Shown one piece after another: positions 9,046 through 18,622 of a DNA stretch of 64,000 bases. Origin of the DNA: Marinisporobacter sp. (GTDB lineage: Bacteria > Bacillota > Clostridia > Peptostreptococcales > Thermotaleaceae); contig JAOARP010000066.1 of the NCBI GenBank assembly GCA_025210525.1, positions 1 to 64,000 of the forward strand. The letters run 5' to 3'. The notes beneath the pieces were generated by a model. That model saw nothing but the letters and a program-made list of their open reading frames with translations, did not search any database and was not told the origin of the DNA. Made by a program: the position numbers and the translations under genes. Every line of letters starts with the position of its first letter. Position 1 is the stretch's first letter.

Positions 9046-9477
9046 CTATAGATAAAAAATCATTTTTTCATAATTGCCTTGATTTTCTCCGTCCTTTTTA
9101 AACCCTATTTTTTTCCAAAATTTAATTGTTTTAGGCTTTGTCGCCGATAATCGTATTGTTTTAAATTGATCTAAGTTCTCTATTCTTTTCAAAAATTTCC
9201 CCCAAATTCTTGTACCTATTCCTACACCAGTAGGAGTCACCCTCATATAAAAGATTTTTATAAAATCGATCTTACTAATCTTCTGTATTTTCTCATCTAA
9301 TCCTTCTTTTTTTTCATATTCACATCCAAATGTAAAAACCAATCCTCTTTCTGTATTACTCACATATACAGTATACTCCTCTTCATTCCTATTCCCTATA
9401 ATTTTCATCATTGGATTGAATCCTATAATTTTTTCAAAATCTGTATTCAAATATTCACATAGATACTTTAAACTCAT
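9046..9477 (-). CDS. GNAT-family N-acetyltransferase-like protein
   Basis: A 143-residue protein with the GNAT acetyl-CoA-binding pattern GVGIGTRIWGKFLKRI (motif A) followed by KTIKFWKKIGFKKDG (motif B-like end of the fold). The N-terminal half is divergent, and no substrate can be suggested. The ribosome site before the ATG is weak (AAGAG). It stands alone, downstream of the terminator of the NA37 operon and upstream of the small 52-codon ORF, all on the minus strand. Confidence 0.7.
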   Translation of the reverse strand: MSLKYLCEYLNTDFEKIIGFNPMMKIIGNRNEEEYTVYVSNTERGLVFTFGCEYEKKEGLDEKIQKISKIDFIKIFYMRVTPTGVGIGTRIWGKFLKRIENLDQFKTIRLSATKPKTIKFWKKIGFKKDGENQGNYEKMIFYL

Positions 9478-9630
9478 TTCACGCTCTTTATGTCTTTGTA
9501 GTGTCCAATCTTTTCTTATCTCCTTCTGACTATATATTATCCCCCCATAAATCCAGCCCCCTTCTTTTCATCTTTAAATTACCTTTATTATACCATTTTT
9601 TGAATCATTTTTCAGAATATTTATTTTTTA

Positions 9631-9658
9631 CAAAAAAAAGAGCGCTTTTTCGCACTCT
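9631..9658 (-). terminator. Intrinsic terminator of the NA37 operon
   Basis: A 7-bp stem (AGAGTGC / GCGCTCT, one G-U pair) with a GAAAAA loop is followed by eight T on the minus strand. It begins 16 bases after the stop of the preceding gene. Confidence 0.8.
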
Positions 9659-9674
9659 TAAAAACTATATACCT

Positions 9675-10121
9675 CTATTCTATACTGCTATCCTCTGATT
9701 CGATCATCTCTGAATAAATAAATCTATCGATAATAATCTCTTCTATATGAGGATTATTCTTTTTAAGTACGCCCTGCACAAAATCAAATAAATCCTCTGA
9801 TAAATTTTTATAATTTTTATTAATATTTATAATCACATGGATCATTGGTTCACAAATGTTTTCAAAGAACTTTTCTTTCATTTCTTCATTTGGAAGTTCT
9901 GCTTTTATATATCCTCGCCATAGGGGTTGCTCCATCATCATTTTCTTATTGTTTTCTGGAGATATGTAATGAATATAAACATCACAAATACCCTCTTCCT
10001 TTTTTGTATTGCTAAAAATCCATGATTGAGAGGTATCTGTAATGAAATGAGCATTCATATTTACAGATATTCTTTTCATACTCGTAATATTTTGCTTATC
10101 AATATTTAAAAATTTTAACAT
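9675..10121 (-). CDS. Hypothetical protein in operon with an NA37 nucleoid protein
   Basis: A 148-residue soluble protein that I do not recognise. It has no membrane segment, no Cys cluster and no nucleotide-binding motif. Its composition is mixed alpha/beta with an acidic C-terminus (SEMIESEDSSIE). Its start lies 13 bases after the stop of the NA37-family gene and both end at one terminator, so they are almost certainly cotranscribed. A role linked to the nucleoid protein is only an inference from that arrangement. Confidence 0.75.
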   Translation of the reverse strand: MLKFLNIDKQNITSMKRISVNMNAHFITDTSQSWIFSNTKKEEGICDVYIHYISPENNKKMMMEQPLWRGYIKAELPNEEMKEKFFENICEPMIHVIININKNYKNLSEDLFDFVQGVLKKNNPHIEEIIIDRFIYSEMIESEDSSIE

Positions 10122-10134
10122 TTTCTTCTCCTCC

Positions 10135-11175
10135 TTATCGTTCTTGAAAGCTTCTTACATTTTTTATCATGATATTAATGGTACCATCTCCATTTTTATA
10201 GATTTCAAATTTCATTCGATCTTCAAAATCTTCATATTCTCCTTTGATCTCTATTCCTGTATCTGTTTTCATTACTCTTTTTTTCATTTTCTTCTCAACC
10301 CAAGATTTATCAATTTCAAAGGCTTCGAGCTGTAACCCTTCATTATCCATATGGTTAATGAAATTGTCTTGTGCTTCTACATCATTGCCAAAAACATTTT
10401 GACTAAATTTTTCTACGTCTATTTCTGCACAATTTTTAAAAGAAGAAATAAGTTCTTCTCTCACCTCTTGGGCTTTGTCTATATCTTCCTTTAAATTTTT
10501 TCTCGTCCATTTCTCTGCGGCTTTTTTAAATAGCTTTGTCTTATCCCTATTATCTACTAAAACCTGACAGTTTAAAAAATCCTGTACAAAAAATTGGGCA
10601 ATTTCCCCATCTTCATCTTTTCCATATACTTGCTTATCTAAGACAATCATATCATATTCATCATCTTCATCTATTCTTTTGATGAATGCACATTTTTGAA
10701 GTCTTTGACTCAGTCCTGGAAGCCCAATACTTTGAGGAATAATAGATACTTTTAATTGATCTTCTACGAATTCAATATTGTGAATAAAAGATTTTTTATA
10801 ATCTAATTTTAATATACCAATATAATCTTCTTCCCCTGCTGTATATAGACAGACAACTAAATCGGAAGAAGAAATATTATTATTTTTCTTCATTGCTTTA
10901 AATAGTTGTTCTGCAATAGCCTTTGAAGACTCTACAAAAGTTTCTTCATTTTGAAATATATTGTTACTTGCATTCTTTACAACACTTAATCCGCCTCTAA
11001 ATTTTCCTTTTCTATTTTCCTCATCCTGCAAAGATTTGATAATATGTTTTTCTAAAAATTCATGAATATCTTCATTGATCTCTTGTTCAAAATCTGTAAG
11101 AATCGGAGCATCTCCATTTCTATCTAACACATGAATAATCGCCTTTTTTATCATGACAGCATCCGTATTTCTCAT
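10135..11175 (-). CDS. Nucleoid-associated protein, NA37 (NdpA/YejK) family
   Basis: A 346-residue member of the 37-kDa nucleoid-associated family. Points of similarity to E. coli YejK are the N-terminal IKKAIIHVLDR strand, the central ISSSDLVVCLYTAGEEDYIGILKLD, a YDMIVLDKQVYGKDEDGEIAQFFVQDFLNC block, and a C-terminal DNA/RNA-binding-like beta region (IEIKGEYEDFEDRMKFEIY). The protein is cytoplasmic and acidic. Its function in Firmicutes is not established. It is the first gene of a two-gene operon with an unknown 148-residue partner. Confidence 0.8.
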   Translation of the reverse strand: MRNTDAVMIKKAIIHVLDRNGDAPILTDFEQEINEDIHEFLEKHIIKSLQDEENRKGKFRGGLSVVKNASNNIFQNEETFVESSKAIAEQLFKAMKKNNNISSSDLVVCLYTAGEEDYIGILKLDYKKSFIHNIEFVEDQLKVSIIPQSIGLPGLSQRLQKCAFIKRIDEDDEYDMIVLDKQVYGKDEDGEIAQFFVQDFLNCQVLVDNRDKTKLFKKAAEKWTRKNLKEDIDKAQEVREELISSFKNCAEIDVEKFSQNVFGNDVEAQDNFINHMDNEGLQLEAFEIDKSWVEKKMKKRVMKTDTGIEIKGEYEDFEDRMKFEIYKNGDGTINIMIKNVRSFQER

Positions 11176-11250
11176 AATCCCTCTCCTCTGATTATAGTAT
11201 AAGCGCTAACTTTTATTATACTATAGTTGCCTTTCCCTTAAAAGCTATAA

Positions 11251-12312
11251 TCATTTTAGCCAGTCTGGCTTTTCTCTTATAATAGGACGAATACCGTGCT
11301 TTTCATTATATTCTTTTAATATTTTTTTCCGTATAGAAGACTGTCCTATATTTTCTATTAATTCTTTAGGAAGGTTATCACTAAATGGACAATTTGCAAG
11401 ACAAATCCCACAATCTGTTCCTAATGCTCTCCATCTCCTATAGCATTCTTCTGATTGAATCTGCCAACGTTTCATTCCATCTATTTCCTTTTTTTCTCCA
11501 GAAGGAATTGCTTTTCCAGGGCAAGTTCTTACACACCTATTACAAACAGCACAAAATTCTTCTAACCCAAATTCATCTGACTTATCACAAATAAGAGGTA
11601 AATCCGTAGTGACTACCCCTAGTCTAACTCTAGGTCCAAACTCTTTTGTAACTAAAAGACCATTTCGTCCAATATCACCAAGCCCTGCATCTCTTGCCAC
11701 AAGGGGAAGCACTGTTAAATAATTTCCATCCATATGATTTCTTGCATCATATCCTAACTCACGAATATAATAAGATAAAACCATTCCAATAATAGCTGCT
11801 TCTATATATCCCTTTGTAACCGCTACCGATTCAGCAATCTGTGGTGCTCGAAAGATCATTTCCTTTTTCATCTCAACAGCAAAAACAATCCCATATTTAT
11901 GATAATTTTCTATCTCTTTACCGTAATCCTTTATTTCTCTTCCTCTATGGGAATAATAATGTTCCGGCTTCATTTCTGTAATCCCTACTAATTTAGCGTC
12001 ATAATATTTAGCTAATCCCTTTAATTTTTCTGTCATTGTTGCAGGATCGATCTCGTCTACTTTTTTATCATTCACTTCTCCTTCTGATAATCTTTTGATA
12101 TCTCCTAAAAATCGAAAACAAGCATCCATAATAGGAGAATTGATAGGGTCATAAGTAGCTGTCCCTTCTCCCCCTATATTTGGCATTCCCCTTAATACAT
12201 CATCTATTTCTTTTTTCTCTGGATTTCTTTTATAATAATCCTCATATTCCTTTGTTCCTTTTTTGTAATTCATACGAGAAAACATAACATCTCGTTCATC
12301 AATTCTTTTCAT
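11251..12312 (-). CDS. Reductive-dehalogenase-like / QueG-like ferredoxin protein
   Basis: A 353-residue soluble protein with two 4Fe-4S sites at its C-terminal half: CAVCNRCVRTCP and CGICLANCP, with an extra Cys (EECYRRW) between them. Before these lie YYIRELGYDARNH, LPLVARDAGLGDIGRNGLLVTKEFGPRVRLGVV, the segment shared by epoxyqueuosine reductase and reductive dehalogenases, where corrinoid binds. There is no Tat signal, unlike respiratory dehalogenases. The frame extends to a TTG at 12327, but TTGGAGGGG is the ribosome site of the ATG at 12312, so I start there. The substrate is unknown, and no B-anchor gene is adjacent. Confidence 0.8.
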   Translation of the reverse strand: MKRIDERDVMFSRMNYKKGTKEYEDYYKRNPEKKEIDDVLRGMPNIGGEGTATYDPINSPIMDACFRFLGDIKRLSEGEVNDKKVDEIDPATMTEKLKGLAKYYDAKLVGITEMKPEHYYSHRGREIKDYGKEIENYHKYGIVFAVEMKKEMIFRAPQIAESVAVTKGYIEAAIIGMVLSYYIRELGYDARNHMDGNYLTVLPLVARDAGLGDIGRNGLLVTKEFGPRVRLGVVTTDLPLICDKSDEFGLEEFCAVCNRCVRTCPGKAIPSGEKKEIDGMKRWQIQSEECYRRWRALGTDCGICLANCPFSDNLPKELIENIGQSSIRKKILKEYNEKHGIRPIIREKPDWLK

Positions 12313-12452
12313 CTTTTTCCCCTCCAATTTTTCTTCTCTTAATCTTTCAGCCCCTATAATTCTTCTTACAAGAAATAATCTATATTATTACAAATTTCTC
12401 TATTTTGCGATATAATATTCGTAACAATAAATGTCATTTCAAGGAGGCTTCT

Positions 12453-15400
12453 ATGGAATACGCATCAGTAATTCAATTATATGATAAAATATCTAAAAAA
12501 TTATTAGATATTAGGTGGTTAAAAGAATTATCATTAGATAAAGAATTCATCAAAAAACACCTTACAGACCCTTCTTTTTTAGAAAATCTAAAATGTATGT
12601 TACATAATCAGAACTACAGTTGTAGTACTGTCTTAAATTTATGTAAAAAACTCCTTAACGAGCTATCAAAAAATCATCCTCCTAAGGATTGGCTTTTTTA
12701 TATCTATCAATTCACCCTACAAAAGTCCTTTCCTCATGCAGTAGAAATCAGCCTTAAAAAGGATCTTGATTCTTGTTGCTATTTATATTTAGAGATCCTA
12801 AGAATTATCTCAGAATTTCAAAAATTTACAAAGGATCCTACTTGGCAAAGTCAATATCCTTTAGTTTTTTTAACGAAAGAAGAAATCAATAACCTTGAAG
12901 ACCCTACAGAATATGAACAGTTTTTAACTGCATTTGAGGATAATTATGTTTATGAAATGATGAAATTAAACCATGAAGTAGCAGGATACAATACGATTGA
13001 TCATATATGTGGTGTCCATTATCTAGCCCTTTTTATTGCACGTCAACTAAAAAAGAGTGGTATTCCTATAGATTTAGGAAGAGTCTCTGGTGCTACAGCT
13101 GGACATGATATTGGTAAATATGGTTGCACAAAAAATGAACAGCATAGGGTTCCTTACCTTCATTATTATTATACAGATTTATGGTTCTCAAACCAACAAA
13201 TTGTTTATATTCGTCATATTGCCCTTAATCATTCTGTATGGGATTTAGAGCTTGAGAACCTATCATTAGAATCCCTTATATTAATTTATGCTGATTTTCG
13301 TGTAAAGAATCATCTAGATGCTACAGGGAATTTTTCTATGTATATATTTAGCCTTTCGGAATCCTTTAAAGTGATTTTAGAAAAGCTTGATAATGTTAAT
13401 GTAGAAAAAGAAAAAAGATATCGTCGTGTCTATGCAAAGCTAAAGGATTTTGAAGATTATATGATCCATTTAGGTATTCATGTAAATCCATCTTCTAATC
13501 AAACAATAAGTCCTATTGAAAATAAGGCGAAAAAATTTCATTATTCTTTAATGCAGGGAAAAGAAATTATTGATCATGTAAAATATCTTTCTATCAATCA
13601 TAATATCAACCTTATGTATTCCCTTCGTAATGAATACGCTCTTGATGCAATACTACAATTAGCACGTAGTGAAAAGGACTGGACAAATCTTCGTGAATAT
13701 CTACGAATTTTTGAAGAATACTCTACTTATTTAACACAAAAACAAAAGCTTATTACATTAAATTTTTTATATGAAAATTTAATTCATCCAGAAGATGATA
13801 TAAGAAAACAAGCTGCTGAACTCATAGGTACTTTAATTGCCATGTTTGATGAAGTTTATCGCAAGGAAGTTCCAGAAAATGTAACATTGATTTCTCCAGA
13901 TGTGACGAGCCTTGAATTATTAGAAAAATATTTAAAACTTTTTATTTTCCCTGATCACAAGATCATCCCAAAACATCGCACATGGATTGGTTATAGTCTT
14001 AGTACTATGATTTCATCTTTATTTAAGCATAGCAAAAAAAGAAATAGTTCTGAATTTCTTCCACAAGCAGATGCTTATATTGACCTGCTTTTAACCTATT
14101 ATGATAAAAAGTATTACAAGAATCAAGATATTGCTTTTTATCTTCTTGAAACATTAAAAAATATTCCAATGATTCATGATCCTAACCGATTTATGGTGTT
14201 TTTCAAATTTATTTTTGAAATGTTAAAGAATGAAAAGGAACTTTTAAGAATTGCTGCTTTGGAAGCTACTTATAGATTAATCTCTCCTATTCAAGGTAAT
14301 GATGAATTAACAGATGAACTTTCGTCAATCCTTACAAATGGAAGCTTTTTGTCCGATTGTACAACAGAAAATTTCTTGAAGATAAAAATCGCAAAAAATT
14401 TGAATAGACCTTTGCTCACAAAATATACAGCTTCCTTTGAGATCCATAAAAGTAAAATAACTTCTATGTTTTTAAGTAACTTAAAAACAGCTACAGAACA
14501 TATTGTTAAGAAGGTTCAAATAGAAGTATTATTAGAAGAAGCTCTAAAAGACCCTGAAAATCATGGACTCCAAACAGCTCTTCATTTTTGTAACTTACTA
14601 AAAATCAGTGCATCTGATAGAATAAAAACCCGTGCTGGTGGAGCTATATTAGAAATCGCCCATTATTTATCCTTTGAACAAAGAAATGAAGTAGCTGTTG
14701 AATTATTAAGTGCTCTTGAATTAGATGGATATCAGTTTACTGAATATATTCCTCCTTTTTTAGGACAATTGATCTTAATGCTTCAACCCGTAGAATTAGA
14801 TGAATTGATTGATGAATTGATTGAAAAAATCAAACAATCTAGTCCGATTCTTAGCTCATTACTCTTAAAGACTCTTGGTATTGCTATTGCCAACTATCCA
14901 AAATATGCACTCCTCTTTCATGAGAATGAAGAAGCTTTTGAAAAGCGTCTCATGAAAATGCTCGGTATTTTACTCAATGGTCTTGTAAATTATAATGTAA
15001 GAGTAAAGCAAGTAGCTTTTTCTGTTATCGGTAAGGAAATATTTGGATCAACTTACTTGAGTTTTTCTGAAAAAAATCATATTTTTCAATTTATTGCAAA
15101 AAAAATCCTTACATTACTTACTACGAATCAAGAAGAAACTTTATTATTCTTAGGAAACGCCGCAGCACTACATCATATATATAGATTTATTTCTGATTAT
15201 ATATTCTTTAAGGGAGATTATAATCTTTTTATACCTGAAAAAGTAGCCTTTTTCCCAGGTACCTTTGATCCATTTTCTTTAAGCCATAAACAAATTGCAA
15301 AATCCGTAAGGGATCTTGGCTTTGAAGTATATCTTTCTATTGATGAATTTTCATGGTCAAAACAAACATTGCCTCATTTGCTTCGAAAAAATATTGTCAA

Positions 15401-17369
15401 TATGTCTATTGCAGATGAATTGAATATTTATCTATATCCAGAAGATTTTCCTACAAATATTGGGCATCCCAAGGATTTAAAAGAATTAAAGAAGAATTTT
15501 CCTTATTCTGAAGTACATATTGTCGTGGGAAGTGATGTGATTTTAAATGCTACAAGCTATCAAAATCCAAAAGAGATAGGTTCTATCCATACTTTCCCTC
15601 ACATTATTTTTGAAAGAGATCTTTCGTCACCTGCTAAGGAGAAAGAAACATCCCTCACTTCAGCTATGAAAAAAATTGAAGGGAAAGTCAGTATTTTATC
15701 TCTTCCACCCCAATATGATGAAATTAGTTCTATCCAGCTACGTAGCTATATAGATGATAATCGAGATATTTCAAGTATTGTGGACCCGTTAGCACAAAAA
15801 TATATTTATGAAAATGGTTTTTATCGAAGGGAACCTGAATATAAAACCCTTCTACAGGGTATGTCTATGAAAATTGATTTTGTCCGTCATGTAAATTCAG
15901 ATCTCATCAATGAATTGTCTGCTAGCTTTTATAAGGGTGAAGATTTACGTGAAAATCTATTAGATTTTTTCAAAAAACCTTCCTCTAAATTATTAATCAT
16001 AAGGGATATGAATCAGGGTGGAAAAATTATAGGATTTTCTGCTCATCATCGAGTAAGACTAAATAGCCTATTCCACGATCTAAAAAATAGCAATGTTTCT
16101 GAATATATTCGAGAACACTCTCAAGGAAGAATTGTTATCATAGATGGTATTTTTGCCCTTCCTTCAAAGGAAAGAGAAAGAATCGAACAAATTTTACTTA
16201 CAGAAACATTATCCTTTTGCTTATCTAAGGACTATGAATATGCCGTATTTCATAATATGTTAGATAGGTATATTTCCCTTTCCTTAGAAGAAATATTAAA
16301 AATACAAGGTTTTCAGGAGCTTTCTTTTAGCAATGAAAAAAATCCTGTTTTCGTTGTAAATATGAGTTCTCCCTGTACATTAAATCTAGATATGGAAACC
16401 ATCATCAAAGAGCCATTCAAAAACAATGAAAAAGTATTAGAAATCATCCTAAAATCAAGAAAAAAGCTTCAAAAGGCTATTACAAAGCTCTATCCAGGAA
16501 ATCTTATTTTATCCTTTGATAGAGATGTACTCTACGAAACCCTTGTGAAGAAAATTTGTGAAGAAAATAATGTACCAATGATCCCTCTAACACCTCGCAA
16601 GTTAGGACCTAATATGTGTGTTCCCTTTGGAATAATACTCAATAGAACCATTATTCCAAACACCGTAAGTAAATCTCTACACACAGAAAAGCTATTTTTA
16701 CCTCATATGAAGGATTTTTTAATAGGACCCTTTCCACATTATACAGACCTTAAAACACAAATTAGAATGCTTCGCTCTTTTAATAGACCAATCATTTTAG
16801 TAGATGATATTCTTCATAAAGGTTATCGTAATAATGTGATTCATCCACTCCTTCATAAAGAAAATATAGAAGTTAAAAAGACAATCGTAGGAATCCTCTC
16901 AGCCAGAGGAAAAGAACTAATGGATCAGCAAGGTAGGCAAGTAGATAGTGCTTATTATATTCCAAAACTTAAAGCATGGTTTAATGAAAATTCTATGTAT
17001 CCATTTTTTGGAGGAGATACGGTATGGCGTGGTCATACCCCTCAACGAAATTTAGTACCATCCGTAAACTTAATACTACCCTACACTTCTCCTTCTTTTA
17101 TTAAGGATGCTTCAAAAATTTCACGATATAATCTTTCAAAAATTTGTATTCAAAATGCGATGGAAATTTCTACAGTTATTGAAAATGAATACCACAAGCT
17201 TCATGAAAGAAAATTAACACTAGCATCCTTAGGAGAAGTATTTATATCTCCACGCTGTCCAGACCATGGTAAAAATATGCAGTATGATCTAAAATTTGGT
17301 CCCTCTCATTATCTACAAAATGATTTAGAACAATTGAGTCGCCTTGAACAAATCATACTTAACGAATAA
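12453..17369 (+). CDS. Giant five-module protein: HD domain, helical repeats, nucleotidylyltransferase, GNAT-like, phosphoribosyltransferase-like
   Basis: A soluble 1638-residue protein. Approximate modules: N-terminal helices 1-165; an HD phosphohydrolase domain 170-310 (DHICGVH, then AGHDIGKYG with the His-Asp pair near 218, then HIALNH); a long alpha-helical HEAT/ARM-like stretch 330-920; an NMN-adenylyltransferase/cytidylyltransferase-type domain 930-1130 (FFPGTFDPFSLSHKQI as the HxGH-type loop, later SSIQLRSYI); a GNAT-like domain 1140-1300 (IIGFSAHHR, IVIIDGIF); and a C-terminal phosphoribosyltransferase-type domain with the PRPP loop ILVDDILHKG near 1447. The nucleotide loop has SLSH in place of the usual HxGH spacing. 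AAGGAGG selects the ATG at 12453. It heads a three-gene operon. Each module call rests on motifs, and the overall reaction is unknown. Confidence 0.75.
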   Translation: MEYASVIQLYDKISKKLLDIRWLKELSLDKEFIKKHLTDPSFLENLKCMLHNQNYSCSTVLNLCKKLLNELSKNHPPKDWLFYIYQFTLQKSFPHAVEISLKKDLDSCCYLYLEILRIISEFQKFTKDPTWQSQYPLVFLTKEEINNLEDPTEYEQFLTAFEDNYVYEMMKLNHEVAGYNTIDHICGVHYLALFIARQLKKSGIPIDLGRVSGATAGHDIGKYGCTKNEQHRVPYLHYYYTDLWFSNQQIVYIRHIALNHSVWDLELENLSLESLILIYADFRVKNHLDATGNFSMYIFSLSESFKVILEKLDNVNVEKEKRYRRVYAKLKDFEDYMIHLGIHVNPSSNQTISPIENKAKKFHYSLMQGKEIIDHVKYLSINHNINLMYSLRNEYALDAILQLARSEKDWTNLREYLRIFEEYSTYLTQKQKLITLNFLYENLIHPEDDIRKQAAELIGTLIAMFDEVYRKEVPENVTLISPDVTSLELLEKYLKLFIFPDHKIIPKHRTWIGYSLSTMISSLFKHSKKRNSSEFLPQADAYIDLLLTYYDKKYYKNQDIAFYLLETLKNIPMIHDPNRFMVFFKFIFEMLKNEKELLRIAALEATYRLISPIQGNDELTDELSSILTNGSFLSDCTTENFLKIKIAKNLNRPLLTKYTASFEIHKSKITSMFLSNLKTATEHIVKKVQIEVLLEEALKDPENHGLQTALHFCNLLKISASDRIKTRAGGAILEIAHYLSFEQRNEVAVELLSALELDGYQFTEYIPPFLGQLILMLQPVELDELIDELIEKIKQSSPILSSLLLKTLGIAIANYPKYALLFHENEEAFEKRLMKMLGILLNGLVNYNVRVKQVAFSVIGKEIFGSTYLSFSEKNHIFQFIAKKILTLLTTNQEETLLFLGNAAALHHIYRFISDYIFFKGDYNLFIPEKVAFFPGTFDPFSLSHKQIAKSVRDLGFEVYLSIDEFSWSKQTLPHLLRKNIVNMSIADELNIYLYPEDFPTNIGHPKDLKELKKNFPYSEVHIVVGSDVILNATSYQNPKEIGSIHTFPHIIFERDLSSPAKEKETSLTSAMKKIEGKVSILSLPPQYDEISSIQLRSYIDDNRDISSIVDPLAQKYIYENGFYRREPEYKTLLQGMSMKIDFVRHVNSDLINELSASFYKGEDLRENLLDFFKKPSSKLLIIRDMNQGGKIIGFSAHHRVRLNSLFHDLKNSNVSEYIREHSQGRIVIIDGIFALPSKERERIEQILLTETLSFCLSKDYEYAVFHNMLDRYISLSLEEILKIQGFQELSFSNEKNPVFVVNMSSPCTLNLDMETIIKEPFKNNEKVLEIILKSRKKLQKAITKLYPGNLILSFDRDVLYETLVKKICEENNVPMIPLTPRKLGPNMCVPFGIILNRTIIPNTVSKSLHTEKLFLPHMKDFLIGPFPHYTDLKTQIRMLRSFNRPIILVDDILHKGYRNNVIHPLLHKENIEVKKTIVGILSARGKELMDQQGRQVDSAYYIPKLKAWFNENSMYPFFGGDTVWRGHTPQRNLVPSVNLILPYTSPSFIKDASKISRYNLSKICIQNAMEISTVIENEYHKLHERKLTLASLGEVFISPRCPDHGKNMQYDLKFGPSHYLQNDLEQLSRLEQIILNE

Positions 17370-17380
17370 GGAGGAAGCTT

Positions 17381-18622
17381 ATGTTTTATTATGAATTAGA
17401 AAATAAAATATGTATCTCTCAAAAACAATATCCGTCTATGGAAGAAATATCTGAGAGCAAAGCAAAAGAAAGGGAAGGAACACTTTATTTACTCCATGAA
17501 ATGGACCCTGAAGTTTCCCGTAGAAGTTTTTCTGTAACAGACCCATCCCTTGCATTTTTAGAAGAAGAGGGAATTAATCTTTTACAAAAATCAGAACCTA
17601 AAGAAATATACCCTGATTGGTTCATCTCACGGATCCATAAAGGAGATATTCAAGCCATCAATACAGCTTATCCTACTTGGAAGGATGCTTTAAATTATAC
17701 GCTACCACAAAAATGGAAACTCCATATTGCTGGTATGGGAGATGTAGGAGGAACTCTTATAACAGGTCTTCGCTTATTAGGAGGAGAAAAAATTTCAGGA
17801 ATCGGTATTTATGATAAAAATGAGCATCACCTAAATCGTTGGGAACAAGAAATCAATCAAATTCTTTCCCCTATTCCTGAGAAAAAACATCCTGAAATAT
17901 CTATTCTATCTGAGGATGAAATATTTGATTGTGATTTATTTATGTTTTGTATTTCTGTAGGTGTTCCACCTGTTGGAAAAGAAAAAAAAGATGTTCGAAT
18001 TGCTCAATTTGAAGGAAATAAAAAAATAGTAAAAGCTTATGCCAAAATGGCACGAGAAAAGAATTTTAAAGGAATCTTTGCAGTTGTATCAGACCCAGTA
18101 GATTTATTATGTAAAGCAGCCTTTTTAGAAAGTAATAAAGATGATAATGGTTCTTTAGACTTTAAAGGATTAGCTGCTGATCAAATAAGGGGTTATGGTC
18201 TTGGTGTAATGAATGCTCGTGCAGCTTATTATGCAAATAAAGAGCCTCATTTAAAAGATTATTTAAAGGAAGGAAGAGCCTTTGGTCCTCATGGCGAAGG
18301 ACTTATTATTGCAAATAGCATCAAAAACTATCATAAAGAATGGTCTAAAGAACTTACAACAAAAGCTAAAACTGCAAATTTAAAGGTTCGATCTACTGGA
18401 TTTAAACCATATATTGCACCAGCTCTATCTTCTGGAAGTCTATCCATCCTTGCTACAATCATGGGAGATTGGCATTATAGTGCAACTTTTATGGGAGGTG
18501 TCTTTATGGGTGCTAAAAATAGAAATACGCCTACGGGAATAGAGTTAGAAAGATTAGATTTACCAAACAATCTATTAAATGAATTAGAAAATACCTTTAA
18601 GCTTCTAAGGAGCTTCCTATGA
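17381..18622 (+). CDS. Lactate/malate-dehydrogenase-like NAD(P)-binding protein
   Basis: A 413-residue protein with about 110 extra N-terminal residues before a Rossmann segment IAGMGDVGGTLITGLRLLG (near 115-135). It shares the later landmarks of the LDH/MDH superfamily: SDPVDLLCKAAF (near 237, matching the NPVD segment), GLGVMNARAAYYA, and AFGPHGEG (near 300), which aligns with the catalytic GEHGD histidine loop. It is not a standard LDH or MDH in length or sequence. It starts 11 bases after the giant protein gene with a GGAGG site and overlaps the next gene by four bases, so the three are one transcription unit. The substrate is not predictable. Confidence 0.72.
   Translation: MFYYELENKICISQKQYPSMEEISESKAKEREGTLYLLHEMDPEVSRRSFSVTDPSLAFLEEEGINLLQKSEPKEIYPDWFISRIHKGDIQAINTAYPTWKDALNYTLPQKWKLHIAGMGDVGGTLITGLRLLGGEKISGIGIYDKNEHHLNRWEQEINQILSPIPEKKHPEISILSEDEIFDCDLFMFCISVGVPPVGKEKKDVRIAQFEGNKKIVKAYAKMAREKNFKGIFAVVSDPVDLLCKAAFLESNKDDNGSLDFKGLAADQIRGYGLGVMNARAAYYANKEPHLKDYLKEGRAFGPHGEGLIIANSIKNYHKEWSKELTTKAKTANLKVRSTGFKPYIAPALSSGSLSILATIMGDWHYSATFMGGVFMGAKNRNTPTGIELERLDLPNNLLNELENTFKLLRSFL

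Noticed and set aside
9501-9698. 65-codon plus-strand frame between the GNAT and NA37-operon genes
   Set aside because: It overlaps the minus-strand terminator at 9631-9658 and the end of the neighbouring gene, and has no ribosome site.
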